Below, one piece after another: positions 1-6,644 of a stretch of DNA of 7,214 nt (the stretch's first letter is position 1; the number at the start of each line of letters is the position of its first letter). This DNA comes from Halieaceae bacterium (GTDB taxonomy: Bacteria > Pseudomonadota > Gammaproteobacteria > Pseudomonadales > Halieaceae). A model generated the notes under the pieces. The model saw only the letters and a list, made by a program, of their open reading frames with translations, ran no database searches and was not told the origin of the DNA. Where the stretch lies: the NCBI GenBank assembly GCA_003523185.1, contig DPGN01000077.1:10600-17813 (forward strand), given 5' to 3'. A program made the position numbers and the translations under genes.

Positions 1-1197
1 ATGTGGACTGAAGGACGAAAGCCCACCTCCGGATTTTGGTCGGTCTCTCGCTATGATGACGTTAAGCACGTCGAGCTGAACCCACAGCTCTTCTCCTCCC
101 AACGCGGCAGTATGCACATGGCTGTATTACCAGCCAGTGGTAAAGCCGATCGGCTGATGTATGCCGCGCACAACTCGCTGATTAACCTTGACGCCGACGT
201 GCATCGAGATCTCCGTTTGCAGCAGTCCGAATTCTTCTTTCCTAAGTACGTGGAGACCCTCAAAGAACGTGTTGGCAAGAAAATTGATGACCTACTCGAT
301 AATATGGAGCGGCAAGGCCCCGAGGTCGACTTCGCCAAAATGTTTTCGACAGAGCTACCGATGTTCACGCTGTGTGAAATGCTGGGTGTCGACGAGGAAG
401 ATCGACCCGATATCATCAAGTGGATGCACTACCTAGAGCTTGCCCCTCAGTTCCTGACTCACCCGTTCCGAATGTTCATGGCTGAGCCCATGTTCCTATT
501 TAGGTTTAATCAGATGCTCGAGGATATGTTCAATTACGGCGAACGTGTCATGGCGGATAGAATCAAGAATCCGCGTCAGGACCTTCTGACAGTGATTGCA
601 AACGCAACGCTTGATGACAAACCCCTGTCGCAGAACTATCTGGACGGCTCGTGGCTACTGATCATTTTTGCGGGTAACGACACCACGCGTAATTCCCTTT
701 CAGGCACCATCCGGCTCATGACCCAATTCCAGCAGCAGCGGCAAATGGTGATTGATGACCCGTCTCTGATAGATCGAATGTCACACGAGGCGCTCCGCAT
801 GACGTCACCCGTCATGCACATGCGTCGGACGGCGACCGAGGACACAGAAATCGCAGGGCAACGTATTGCCGAGAATGAAAAAGTCATCATGTGGTATGGC
901 GCCGCTAATCGAGACCCCTCGGTCTTCCCAAACCCCGATGTCTTCGATTTAACGCGCGATAATGTGGAGAAACACGTGGCGTTTGGTCATGGGGTGCACC
1001 GTTGCTTAGGCAATCGCATCGCACAGATGCAGCTGAAAATGGCCTACGAACGCATTCTTGAACGTTTCCCGAATATCCATTGGACCGGAAAACAGAAAAT
1101 TGAACCCATTATCCTGGTTCATGCCATCTCGAGCCTTAAGGTAAATCTCTACGGCAAAGACGCTAAGCGTCCAACACAGCTATCGGTGCCTCGCTAA
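1..1197 (+). CDS. Cytochrome P450, 5'-truncated by window edge
   Basis: A haem-thiolate monooxygenase of the soluble bacterial kind, normally fed electrons by a ferredoxin and ferredoxin reductase. Visible landmarks, numbered from base 1: the I-helix oxygen-activation motif AGNDTT at residues 224-229, the K-helix ExxR pair E263/R266, and the haem-binding loop FGHGVHRCLG at 328-337 with the proximal ligand Cys335. There is no membrane anchor. The reading frame opens at base 1, and the first residues (to about FWSVSRYDDV) match a part of the fold that usually lies some 50-70 residues in. The true start is therefore probably upstream and the ATG at base 1 internal. The NDTTRN and GVHRCLGNR signatures recall CYP153- and CYP125-like families (alkane, terpene or sterol side-chain hydroxylases), but I cannot assign the family or substrate. 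It converges on the lrp gene with a 13-base gap, and no redox partner gene is visible. Confidence 0.95.
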   Translation: MWTEGRKPTSGFWSVSRYDDVKHVELNPQLFSSQRGSMHMAVLPASGKADRLMYAAHNSLINLDADVHRDLRLQQSEFFFPKYVETLKERVGKKIDDLLDNMERQGPEVDFAKMFSTELPMFTLCEMLGVDEEDRPDIIKWMHYLELAPQFLTHPFRMFMAEPMFLFRFNQMLEDMFNYGERVMADRIKNPRQDLLTVIANATLDDKPLSQNYLDGSWLLIIFAGNDTTRNSLSGTIRLMTQFQQQRQMVIDDPSLIDRMSHEALRMTSPVMHMRRTATEDTEIAGQRIAENEKVIMWYGAANRDPSVFPNPDVFDLTRDNVEKHVAFGHGVHRCLGNRIAQMQLKMAYERILERFPNIHWTGKQKIEPIILVHAISSLKVNLYGKDAKRPTQLSVPR

Positions 1198-1206
1198 GGC
1201 TGCGTT

Positions 1207-1257
1207 GCCACTAGGAGAGCTGGGTGGCTAGGGGCAGCTCGGTGGTATTTTTTATTT
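1207..1257 (+). terminator. Possible terminator for the P450 gene, overlapping the lrp 3' end
   Basis: Just after the P450 stop, GAGCTG (1217-1222) and CAGCTC (1235-1240) can form a 6-bp stem. An alternative stem pairs GCCAC (1207-1211) with GTGGC (1224-1228). A run of six T, then A and three T, follows at 1248-1257. Read on the + strand this resembles a weak intrinsic terminator, but the loop is long (12 bases), seven bases separate the stem from the T-run, and most of it lies inside the lrp coding sequence. This is a tentative call. Confidence 0.25.
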
Positions 1258-1690
1258 CCGTGACGGCGATATGAGAGTGCATTTCACGAACTAAGTCGCC
1301 GCTAAGCAACGTATTTCTAACGAAATCCTCGTAGTGCCGTACGTCTTTGCAAATGATCTTTAGTACGTAATCCCAGATCCCCGCCATGGTGTAGCACTCA
1401 ACCACTTCGGGATGCGTCTCCACCTCACGTTCGAAAGCAAGCAAATTCTGCCTTCCCGTTTGAGTCAGGTTCACCGTCGCAAAAACAACGATCTCCATGC
1501 CAAGCGCTTTTCTATCCAACAGCGCCACTCGCCGTTGAACAACCCCCTCTTCCTCTAGCCGATTGATGCGTCGCCAAACGGGTGATTGAGAGCTATTCAA
1601 ACGTTCCGCGAGCGCGGCCGTCGATACTGTCGAGTCTTGCTGTAGTGAGGACATGATAGCGATGTCCTGCTTGCTCCACTTTGAAGACAT
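1211..1690 (-). CDS. Lrp/AsnC-family transcriptional regulator
   Basis: A 159-residue DNA-binding regulator with the normal length and architecture of the Lrp/AsnC (feast/famine) family. The N-terminal winged helix-turn-helix spans about residues 5-60: recognition region around SQSPVWRRINRLEEEG (34-49), with the family-typical turn into a strand (VVQRRVALLD). A C-terminal RAM ligand-binding and oligomerisation domain spans about 67-150, with the GIWDYVLK segment at 104-111 in the position of the family's conserved G-x-x-D-Y/F motif. Such proteins usually sense an amino acid and form dimers to octamers. It is divergent from the oxidoreductase-dehydrogenase pair across an intergenic region full of palindromes, so control of that pair and of itself is the natural inference. 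The start is the first ATG in frame. The upstream GGA gives only a weak ribosome-binding site. The specific effector cannot be read from sequence. Confidence 0.93.
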   Translation of the reverse strand: MSSKWSKQDIAIMSSLQQDSTVSTAALAERLNSSQSPVWRRINRLEEEGVVQRRVALLDRKALGMEIVVFATVNLTQTGRQNLLAFEREVETHPEVVECYTMAGIWDYVLKIICKDVRHYEDFVRNTLLSGDLVREMHSHIAVTEIKNTTELPLATQLS

Positions 1691-1700
1691 TTCTAGTCCA

Positions 1701-1715
1701 TTTTTAGCTTAAAAA
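1701..1715. promoter_or_regulatory. Near-palindrome at the lrp transcription start region
   Basis: TTTTTAGCTTAAAAA is a 15-bp inverted repeat with six of seven arm positions matching around a central C. T-tract and A-tract arms of this kind resemble AT-rich Lrp-family sites. It lies 11-25 bases upstream of the lrp start codon, about where its transcription would begin, so an autoregulatory role is possible. Confidence 0.35.
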
Positions 1716-1717
1716 GG

Positions 1718-1729
1718 GAATTATAATTC
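1718..1729. promoter_or_regulatory. Perfect 12-bp palindrome, candidate operator
   Basis: GAATTATAATTC reads identically on both strands. It embeds a perfect TATAAT on each strand (1722-1727 on +; 1725-1720 on -), so a protein bound here would cover the likely -10 box of the lrp promoter. It is the first of three perfect 12-bp palindromes in this intergenic region. Confidence 0.5.
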
Positions 1730-1749
1730 ATTAATCGCGAGATTTTGAA
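1720..1749 (-). promoter_or_regulatory. Candidate sigma-70 promoter for the lrp gene
   Basis: On the minus strand a perfect -10 box TATAAT (1725-1720) sits 18 bases downstream of TTCAAA (1749-1744), which matches four of six -35 positions. Transcription would begin near 1713 and give a leader of about 22 bases before the lrp ATG. The -35 is weak and the call rests mainly on the -10. No comparably good promoter was found for the oxidoreductase on the plus strand. Confidence 0.4.
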
Positions 1750-1758
1750 GAAAAAAGA

Positions 1759-1770
1759 GGAAATATTTCC
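1759..1770. promoter_or_regulatory. Perfect 12-bp palindrome, candidate operator
   Basis: GGAAATATTTCC is a perfect palindrome centred 41 bp from the one at 1718-1729, close to four helical turns, and so on nearly the same face of the DNA. It sits mid-way in the divergent intergenic region, upstream of both genes. Confidence 0.5.
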
Positions 1771-1803
1771 CGCAAGAAGGCACACAATTATTTTAGGGAT
1801 AAC

Positions 1804-1815
1804 GATTAATTAATC
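1804..1815. promoter_or_regulatory. Perfect 12-bp palindrome, candidate operator
   Basis: GATTAATTAATC is a perfect palindrome centred 45 bp beyond the middle one and ending 39 bases before the oxidoreductase start codon. It is well placed to influence transcription of the oxidoreductase-dehydrogenase pair. Confidence 0.5.
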
Positions 1816-1854
1816 AGCTATACGACAAGAAAAAAAGCGCTGAGGGAATCAAGC

Positions 1855-4800
1855 ATGACGCATGCAACACCACATCTCCTCCGTAATGTTCAGTTAGACG
1901 ATAAATTTGCTCCCGGCCCCACTCGCGCCTACTTGACGGGAATTGATGCACTTGTTCGACTACCCTTGCTGCAACGTGAGATTGATACCGCCGCCGGCCT
2001 GAACACGGGGGGGTTTATCTCGGGATACCGAGGAAGCCCTCTTGGTGGCTTAGATCAGGCGCTGTGGGCTGCCAAAGCGCACTTAGACACCCACAACATT
2101 AAATTCAATCCTGGCGTCAATGAAGAACTCGCTGCCACCTCTGTGTGGGGTTCACAGCAGCTTGGCATCGTCTCTGAGTCTGACTACGACGGGGTCTTTG
2201 GCATGTGGTACGGCAAGGGGCCCGGTGTTGATCGCAGCATGGATGTGATCAAGCACGCAAACGCATTTGGCACATCGCCTCATGGCGGCGTATTGGCGGT
2301 GGCTGGTGATGATCATGCCTGCAAGTCATCAACCCTACCTCACCAATCAGAACACATGTTCATGGGCGCATCGGTACCCGTGCTTGCTCCCTCTAACGTT
2401 CAGGAGGTCCTTGATTTTGGGATCTATGGCTGGGCAATGTCGCGCTTTTCAGGTTGCTGGGTCGCACTGAAGGCGATCACCGACAATATGGATGCGGCGA
2501 TGGGTGTTGAAATAGATCCCGGGCGCTACTCCATCGTCCTACCACCCAAGGAAGCGATCTCACCTGACGGTATGCATGCGCGATGGCCCGATCCGCCTCT
2601 CGATCAAGAAAAGCGCCTGAATCTTTACAAAATTTACGCAGCGAGACTGTTTGCGAGCATAAACGGACTCAACCGCCTTGTGATGGACTCGGTAAAACCC
2701 ACGCTTGGCATTATTACATCGGGTAAAGCCTACCTCGACGTCATGGAGGCGCTAGGTTCACTGGGGATCGATGACCAAACCGCGAACGATCTTGGGATTA
2801 GAGTGCTCAAAATCGGTATGCCCTGGCCGCTGGACCCTGAAATCATTCAGATTTTTTCACGAGGCTTGACCGAAATCCTGGTGGTTGAAGAAAAACGATC
2901 GGTCATAGAAGACCAACTGACGTCGCAGCTTTACAACCTAGGAGGGGAGTCCAGACCGAAGATATACGGCGAGTTTGACCACAAAGGCGAATCATTACTG
3001 CCTAACACAGGTGAACTGGACCCCGATCTTGTCGCTCACGCGATTATCACTCGTCTCGGAAACTTGGGCGTCGCTCTGCCTGGCGCGACTAGCTTCAAGG
3101 CAGCTAAGCAAAGTCTCTGCATCGATAGGCCAACTAGAACACCGCATTTTTGCTCTGGCTGTCCTCACAATACGTCGACCAAGGTGCCCGAGGGCAGCGT
3201 CGCTATGGGTGGTATCGGTTGTCACTACATGGCGACCTGGATGCCTGATAGGGACACCCGAACCTTCACGCAAATGGGAGGCGAAGGCGCGGCCTGGATA
3301 GGACAGGCAGCATTCAGCTCGAGGAAGCATGTCTTCCAAAATCTTGGCGATGGAACCTATTTTCATTCGGGCAGTCTGGCAATCCGCGCCGCGGTCGCTA
3401 GCAAGGTCAACATCACATATAAAATTCTTTTCAACGAAGCAGTGGCAATGACAGGTGGGCAAGCCATTGATGGCAGTCTGTCTCTCGATGATTTACTGCA
3501 TCAGATACGTGCAGAAGGTGTAGAACACATCGCCGTCGTTTCCGAGGATGCGGTACCTCGTGATCTTCCTTCGTTCGTTGAGGTACGGGAGCGAGCCGAT
3601 TACGACGAGCTACAGCGGCGGTACGCCGAGTTAGAGGGAACTTCGGTTATCGTCTACCAACAGCTCTGCGCGACTGAAAAGCGACGCCGACAAAAGCGAC
3701 AGTTGATGCCGCAGGCCAAAACCAAAGTCTTCATTCATCCTGAGCTCTGCGAAGGCTGTGGCGACTGCGGACACCAATCAAACTGCCTGTCTATTCAACC
3801 AATTGAGACCGAACTCGGAACTAAACGTGTCATTGATCAGCACAGCTGTAATACCGATCTCAGCTGCGTCGACGGGTTCTGTCCGAGCTTCATCACGCTA
3901 CCGGCAACATCGGAGGATCTTTCAACAAGAGCACCAGAACCCCCCGCCCCTGTTTTTGACCCTCTCCCCGAGCCCTCAATTGTCGCAATCGAGAAGCCCT
4001 GGTGTGGGCTAGTTGCCGGCATCGGGGGAACTGGCGTTCTAACGGTCAACTCACTCTTAGCCATGGCAGCGCATATCGAGGGCAAGGGTTTTGCCACGAT
4101 GAATCAAACTGGACTCGCTCAGAAATACGGATCGGTAGTGAGCCACATTAAGATCGCGCGAGATCAGAACAACATTCACGCCGTCAGAGTTAAGGACGCG
4201 CAGGCAGACCTGCTACTGGGTTGCGATGCCCTCGTAGCATCTAATCCCGACACACTCCGCAAGCTGGGCCCTTCGTGTCATGCGATAGTGAATACCCAGA
4301 CCACGGAAACCAGAGATTTTCTCTACACCGCTGAGGCAACGACCTCTAGCGGAGAGTCTGAGCGAGTGATTCGCCAAATTGTCGGTGAGCAGCGGGTGGA
4401 TGCCTTGGATGCATCATCGCTCGCGGTCGCACTTACGGGAAACGCCATTGCAGCCAATTTGTTCTTGGTGGGTCTAGCTAGCCAACGAGGGTTGTTACCG
4501 ATCTCACCCAAGGCGATTGAGCGAGCAATCGAGGTCAACGGCGTCGCAGTTGAACTTAACCAGTCTGCATTCACCTGGGGTCGACGGTTCGTCGAGCAAC
4601 AAAAGAAGGTTCTAGCTCTACTGCCAAAATCTACGTCAACTCAGCTGACGTCACTCGAAGACATTGTTGCCGATCGGAGAGCCCGTTTGACTCGCTATCA
4701 GTCGGAGCACTTCGCGTCCGTGTACGTCGAACGCATCACCGCTGTTGAGGAGCGTCTCAATCACTTACCCGACACAGAGGGCCTACTCTGTGATATCGCA

Positions 4801-5325
4801 AGGCAGCTCTACCGCTTAATGGCACTCAAAGATGAGTTCGAGGTTGCTCGAATATTAACCTCGGGCGGTGATACGGACGGCGTTCCAACGCTGAATCAAG
4901 CGGGCGTTAATTTTTACTTCGCACCACCGCTATTATCGCGATGGTGGCAGCGCAATGGTCAACCGAAAAAGATTCGGATCGGCGCGTGGGCCAGATTTCC
5001 TCTGAAGATGCTCGCAGCACTGAAGTTTGTCAGAGGCACAGCCATGGATGTGTTCGCTTATACAGATGAAAGACAGGCTGAACGAGCCGATCTTTCAGAC
5101 TACCTTGCTGACATCGATCTGATCGCTGAAATGGCCACCATCGAATCGATGGACTCAGCAAAACAACTCGCCAACGCCCCAGCAAAGCTTAAAGGTTATG
5201 GGCATGTGAGAACGCAAAGCCGCACGACATGGCTAGACCAACGAAATCGTTACCGAGCAGAGCTTCAATTAATACAGCCACTCCAGCTGAAAGATGTAAA
5301 TCACAGAGGTATCAATGAACAATAG
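1855..5325 (+). CDS. Indolepyruvate:ferredoxin oxidoreductase, fused single chain (IorAB-like)
   Basis: Oxidatively decarboxylates aryl- or alkyl-2-oxoacids with CoA to acyl-CoA, CO2 and reduced ferredoxin, using thiamine diphosphate (TPP). At 1156 residues it has the length of the fused bacterial form, in which the archaeal alpha and beta subunits are joined. In order: N-terminal pyrimidine-binding-type domain (GYRGSPLGGLD, 57-67); CSGCPHN at 433-439 opening the TPP domain; TPP/Mg motif GDG(498-500)-x26-N527; a 4Fe-4S motif C632-x2-C635-x2-C638-x5-C644; further cysteines C665, C671 and C676 in the conserved CVDGFCPS region; gamma/beta-type domain beginning GIGGTGV (722-728); and a C-terminal domain like DUF6537 from about residue 900. 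The start is supported by GAGGG at 1842-1846, eight bases upstream. It overlaps the amino-acid dehydrogenase by 11 bases. The usual GLAQKGG is GLAQKYG here (753-759). True substrate (indole-, phenyl- or branched 2-oxoacid) is not readable. Confidence 0.95.
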   Translation: MTHATPHLLRNVQLDDKFAPGPTRAYLTGIDALVRLPLLQREIDTAAGLNTGGFISGYRGSPLGGLDQALWAAKAHLDTHNIKFNPGVNEELAATSVWGSQQLGIVSESDYDGVFGMWYGKGPGVDRSMDVIKHANAFGTSPHGGVLAVAGDDHACKSSTLPHQSEHMFMGASVPVLAPSNVQEVLDFGIYGWAMSRFSGCWVALKAITDNMDAAMGVEIDPGRYSIVLPPKEAISPDGMHARWPDPPLDQEKRLNLYKIYAARLFASINGLNRLVMDSVKPTLGIITSGKAYLDVMEALGSLGIDDQTANDLGIRVLKIGMPWPLDPEIIQIFSRGLTEILVVEEKRSVIEDQLTSQLYNLGGESRPKIYGEFDHKGESLLPNTGELDPDLVAHAIITRLGNLGVALPGATSFKAAKQSLCIDRPTRTPHFCSGCPHNTSTKVPEGSVAMGGIGCHYMATWMPDRDTRTFTQMGGEGAAWIGQAAFSSRKHVFQNLGDGTYFHSGSLAIRAAVASKVNITYKILFNEAVAMTGGQAIDGSLSLDDLLHQIRAEGVEHIAVVSEDAVPRDLPSFVEVRERADYDELQRRYAELEGTSVIVYQQLCATEKRRRQKRQLMPQAKTKVFIHPELCEGCGDCGHQSNCLSIQPIETELGTKRVIDQHSCNTDLSCVDGFCPSFITLPATSEDLSTRAPEPPAPVFDPLPEPSIVAIEKPWCGLVAGIGGTGVLTVNSLLAMAAHIEGKGFATMNQTGLAQKYGSVVSHIKIARDQNNIHAVRVKDAQADLLLGCDALVASNPDTLRKLGPSCHAIVNTQTTETRDFLYTAEATTSSGESERVIRQIVGEQRVDALDASSLAVALTGNAIAANLFLVGLASQRGLLPISPKAIERAIEVNGVAVELNQSAFTWGRRFVEQQKKVLALLPKSTSTQLTSLEDIVADRRARLTRYQSEHFASVYVERITAVEERLNHLPDTEGLLCDIARQLYRLMALKDEFEVARILTSGGDTDGVPTLNQAGVNFYFAPPLLSRWWQRNGQPKKIRIGAWARFPLKMLAALKFVRGTAMDVFAYTDERQAERADLSDYLADIDLIAEMATIESMDSAKQLANAPAKLKGYGHVRTQSRTTWLDQRNRYRAELQLIQPLQLKDVNHRGINEQ
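5305..5309 (+). promoter_or_regulatory. Ribosome-binding site for the amino-acid dehydrogenase, inside the upstream gene
   Basis: AGAGG ends five bases before the ATG at 5315 and lies within the last codons of the oxidoreductase. It fixes the dehydrogenase start and makes the two genes translationally coupled in all likelihood. Confidence 0.7.
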
Positions 5326-6385
5326 CTTTACCCACCCCGAATTCGCCGATCATGAACGTGTGGTCTTCGTTAATGACACAGCAGCGGGACTCCAGGCCAT
5401 CATCGCCGTGCATAATACGCAGCGAGGCCCCGCGATTGGAGGTTGTCGTATGTGGTCATATGAAAGTGCAGATGCCGCACTGACTGACGTTCTCCGTTTG
5501 TCACGGGGGATGACCTATAAAAATGCCCTCGCAGGCATCAGTAGCGGCGGAGGCAAATCTGTCATTATCGGTAACCCACGAACAGAAAAAACGCCGGCAC
5601 TTTTTAGAGCGATGGGTGCAGCCATTGAGTCGCTCGGCGGGCGGTACATCGTGGCCGAAGATTCCGGTACCTCTCCGGCCGACATGGGGCTTATGGCAGA
5701 AGTAACGTCCTATGTTGCCGGTCTTGAATCAGACTCCAGCAGCGGCGACCCCTCACCTAGTACGGCCCTGGGTGTTTTCTTGAGCATTCGCGAGGCCGTG
5801 GGCTTTCGGTTTGGGCAGTCCAGCCTCGTTGGGGTCCGCGTTCATATCCAGGGTTTGGGCAAAGTAGGCTTCGAGCTCGCGAAATTACTCGTCAGCGATG
5901 GAGCCATCGTTAGTGCCAGCGATATCAACGAGGCTAATTGCCGCCGTGCCCGTGACGAACTCTCCATACGTACCGTGAGCAATGACGTGTTACTGACTGA
6001 GCCGTGTGACGTTTTTGCGCCATGTGCTCTTGGCGGTGTGCTAAATGAATGGTCTATTGCAACGCTAAATACCGCGGTCATCGCAGGTGCTGCGAACAAT
6101 CAGTTATTGACCCAAGAAGATCAGGAGCGACTCGACAATGCAGGAATTCTCTATTGTCCCGATTACTTGATCAATGCCGGTGGCGTCATCGACGTATTTC
6201 AACGCCGACATGGCGGGACTCAGGAGGATATCGATGCTGACATATCAGCTATCGCAGCACGCCTTAAGTCCATTCTGACTGAAGCAAAGTCGCGGAGAAT
6301 CTCACCGGCGCAGGTGGCTCAGGAACGCGCGGAGATCTTGATTAACGGGCGACAAAACGACCCTATTCCGACCGTGGCGGCGTAA
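5315..6385 (+). CDS. Leu/Phe/Val dehydrogenase family (NAD-dependent amino-acid dehydrogenase)
   Basis: Reversibly deaminates a branched-chain or aromatic L-amino acid to the 2-oxoacid, NH4+ and NADH in the cytoplasm. Its 356 residues fit the family (leucine dehydrogenase is about 364). The N-terminal dimerisation/substrate domain carries AIGGCRM (40-46), K69 in MTYKN, catalytic K81 in GGGKSVIIG, and D116 in AEDSGT, which align with Lys68, Lys80 and Asp115 of the Bacillus-type leucine dehydrogenase as I recall it. The conserved GDPSPSTALGV (144-154) leads into the NAD domain, with the Rossmann loop GLGKVG (180-185) and D203 placed to bind the adenosine ribose, which favours NAD over NADP. It is the second gene of an operon with the oxidoreductase, whose 2-oxoacid substrate it can supply. 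It ends 17 bases from a convergent tRNA gene. Leucine, valine and phenylalanine preference cannot be separated by eye. Confidence 0.94.
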   Translation: MNNSFTHPEFADHERVVFVNDTAAGLQAIIAVHNTQRGPAIGGCRMWSYESADAALTDVLRLSRGMTYKNALAGISSGGGKSVIIGNPRTEKTPALFRAMGAAIESLGGRYIVAEDSGTSPADMGLMAEVTSYVAGLESDSSSGDPSPSTALGVFLSIREAVGFRFGQSSLVGVRVHIQGLGKVGFELAKLLVSDGAIVSASDINEANCRRARDELSIRTVSNDVLLTEPCDVFAPCALGGVLNEWSIATLNTAVIAGAANNQLLTQEDQERLDNAGILYCPDYLINAGGVIDVFQRRHGGTQEDIDADISAIAARLKSILTEAKSRRISPAQVAQERAEILINGRQNDPIPTVAA

Positions 6386-6402
6386 TCACTATCGATGAAA
6401 GA

Positions 6403-6479
6403 TGGGGTGGCTGATGGGTCTCGAACCCACTACCTCCGGAGCCACAATCCGGTGCTCTACCTGGTGAGCTACAGCCACC
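6403..6479 (-). tRNA. tRNA-His(GTG)
   Basis: The minus strand folds into a full cloverleaf of 77 bases with encoded CCA (6405-6403). Acceptor GTGGCTG pairs with CAGCCAC. An extra G at position -1 (6479) faces C73 (6406), the hallmark of tRNA-His. D-stem is GCTC/GAGC, anticodon stem CCGGA/TCCGG, and loop TTGTGGC has anticodon GTG at 6445-6443. T-arm is GTGGG-TTCGAGA-CCCAT. Position 15 is C and position 48 is A, unlike the usual purine 15/pyrimidine 48. It is the downstream gene of a tRNA-Pro/tRNA-His operon, and its 3' end points at the amino-acid dehydrogenase. Confidence 0.97.
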
Positions 6480-6532
6480 ACTGACTGGGCGGTTACCCAA
6501 GACCTTCGACCGTGGCGATATGGCCGAAAAAG

Positions 6533-6609
6533 TGGTCGGGGAGGAGGGATTCGAACCCCCGACATCCTGCTCCCAAAGCAGGCGCGCTACCAGACTGCGC
6601 TACACCCCG
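6533..6609 (-). tRNA. tRNA-Pro(TGG)
   Basis: A 77-base cloverleaf on the minus strand with encoded CCA (6535-6533) and A73. D-stem is GCGC/GCGC, anticodon stem CCTGC/GCAGG, and loop TTTGGGA has anticodon TGG at 6575-6573. T-arm is GGGGG-TTCGAAT-CCCTC. C1-G72 is present, as expected for bacterial tRNA-Pro. The acceptor strands are CGGGGTG and CTCCCCG, so position 6 (6604) and position 67 (6542) are both U, a mismatch inside the stem. Fifty-three bases separate it from tRNA-His downstream. Confidence 0.96.
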
Positions 6610-6644
6610 AAAAAGGCGTGATGTTCAACATCTCGCGGGCGGCG

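Noticed and set aside
51..419. 122-codon minus-strand open frame within the P450 gene
   Set aside because: Serine- and arginine-rich shadow of the P450 coding strand with no motif.
797..817. Perfect 8-bp inverted repeat GCATGACG / CGTCATGC with a 5-base loop inside the P450 gene
   Set aside because: About one such short-loop repeat is expected by chance in a window this size, and it lies in conserved codons just after the ExxR motif.
1222..1229. GGGTGGCT, also present at the tRNA-His 3' end (6405-6412), considered as a possible integration (att) repeat
   Set aside because: Only 8 bp, part of the lrp coding end, and no integrase or longer match is present.
1771..1840. Possible -10 boxes (GATAAC, TATACG) for the oxidoreductase
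   Set aside because: None has an acceptable -35 at a usual spacing, so I do not call a promoter for this operon.
2995..3462. 155-codon minus-strand open frame inside the oxidoreductase gene
   Set aside because: It lies wholly antisense to the TPP-domain region of a confidently identified gene and its translation shows no recognisable domain.
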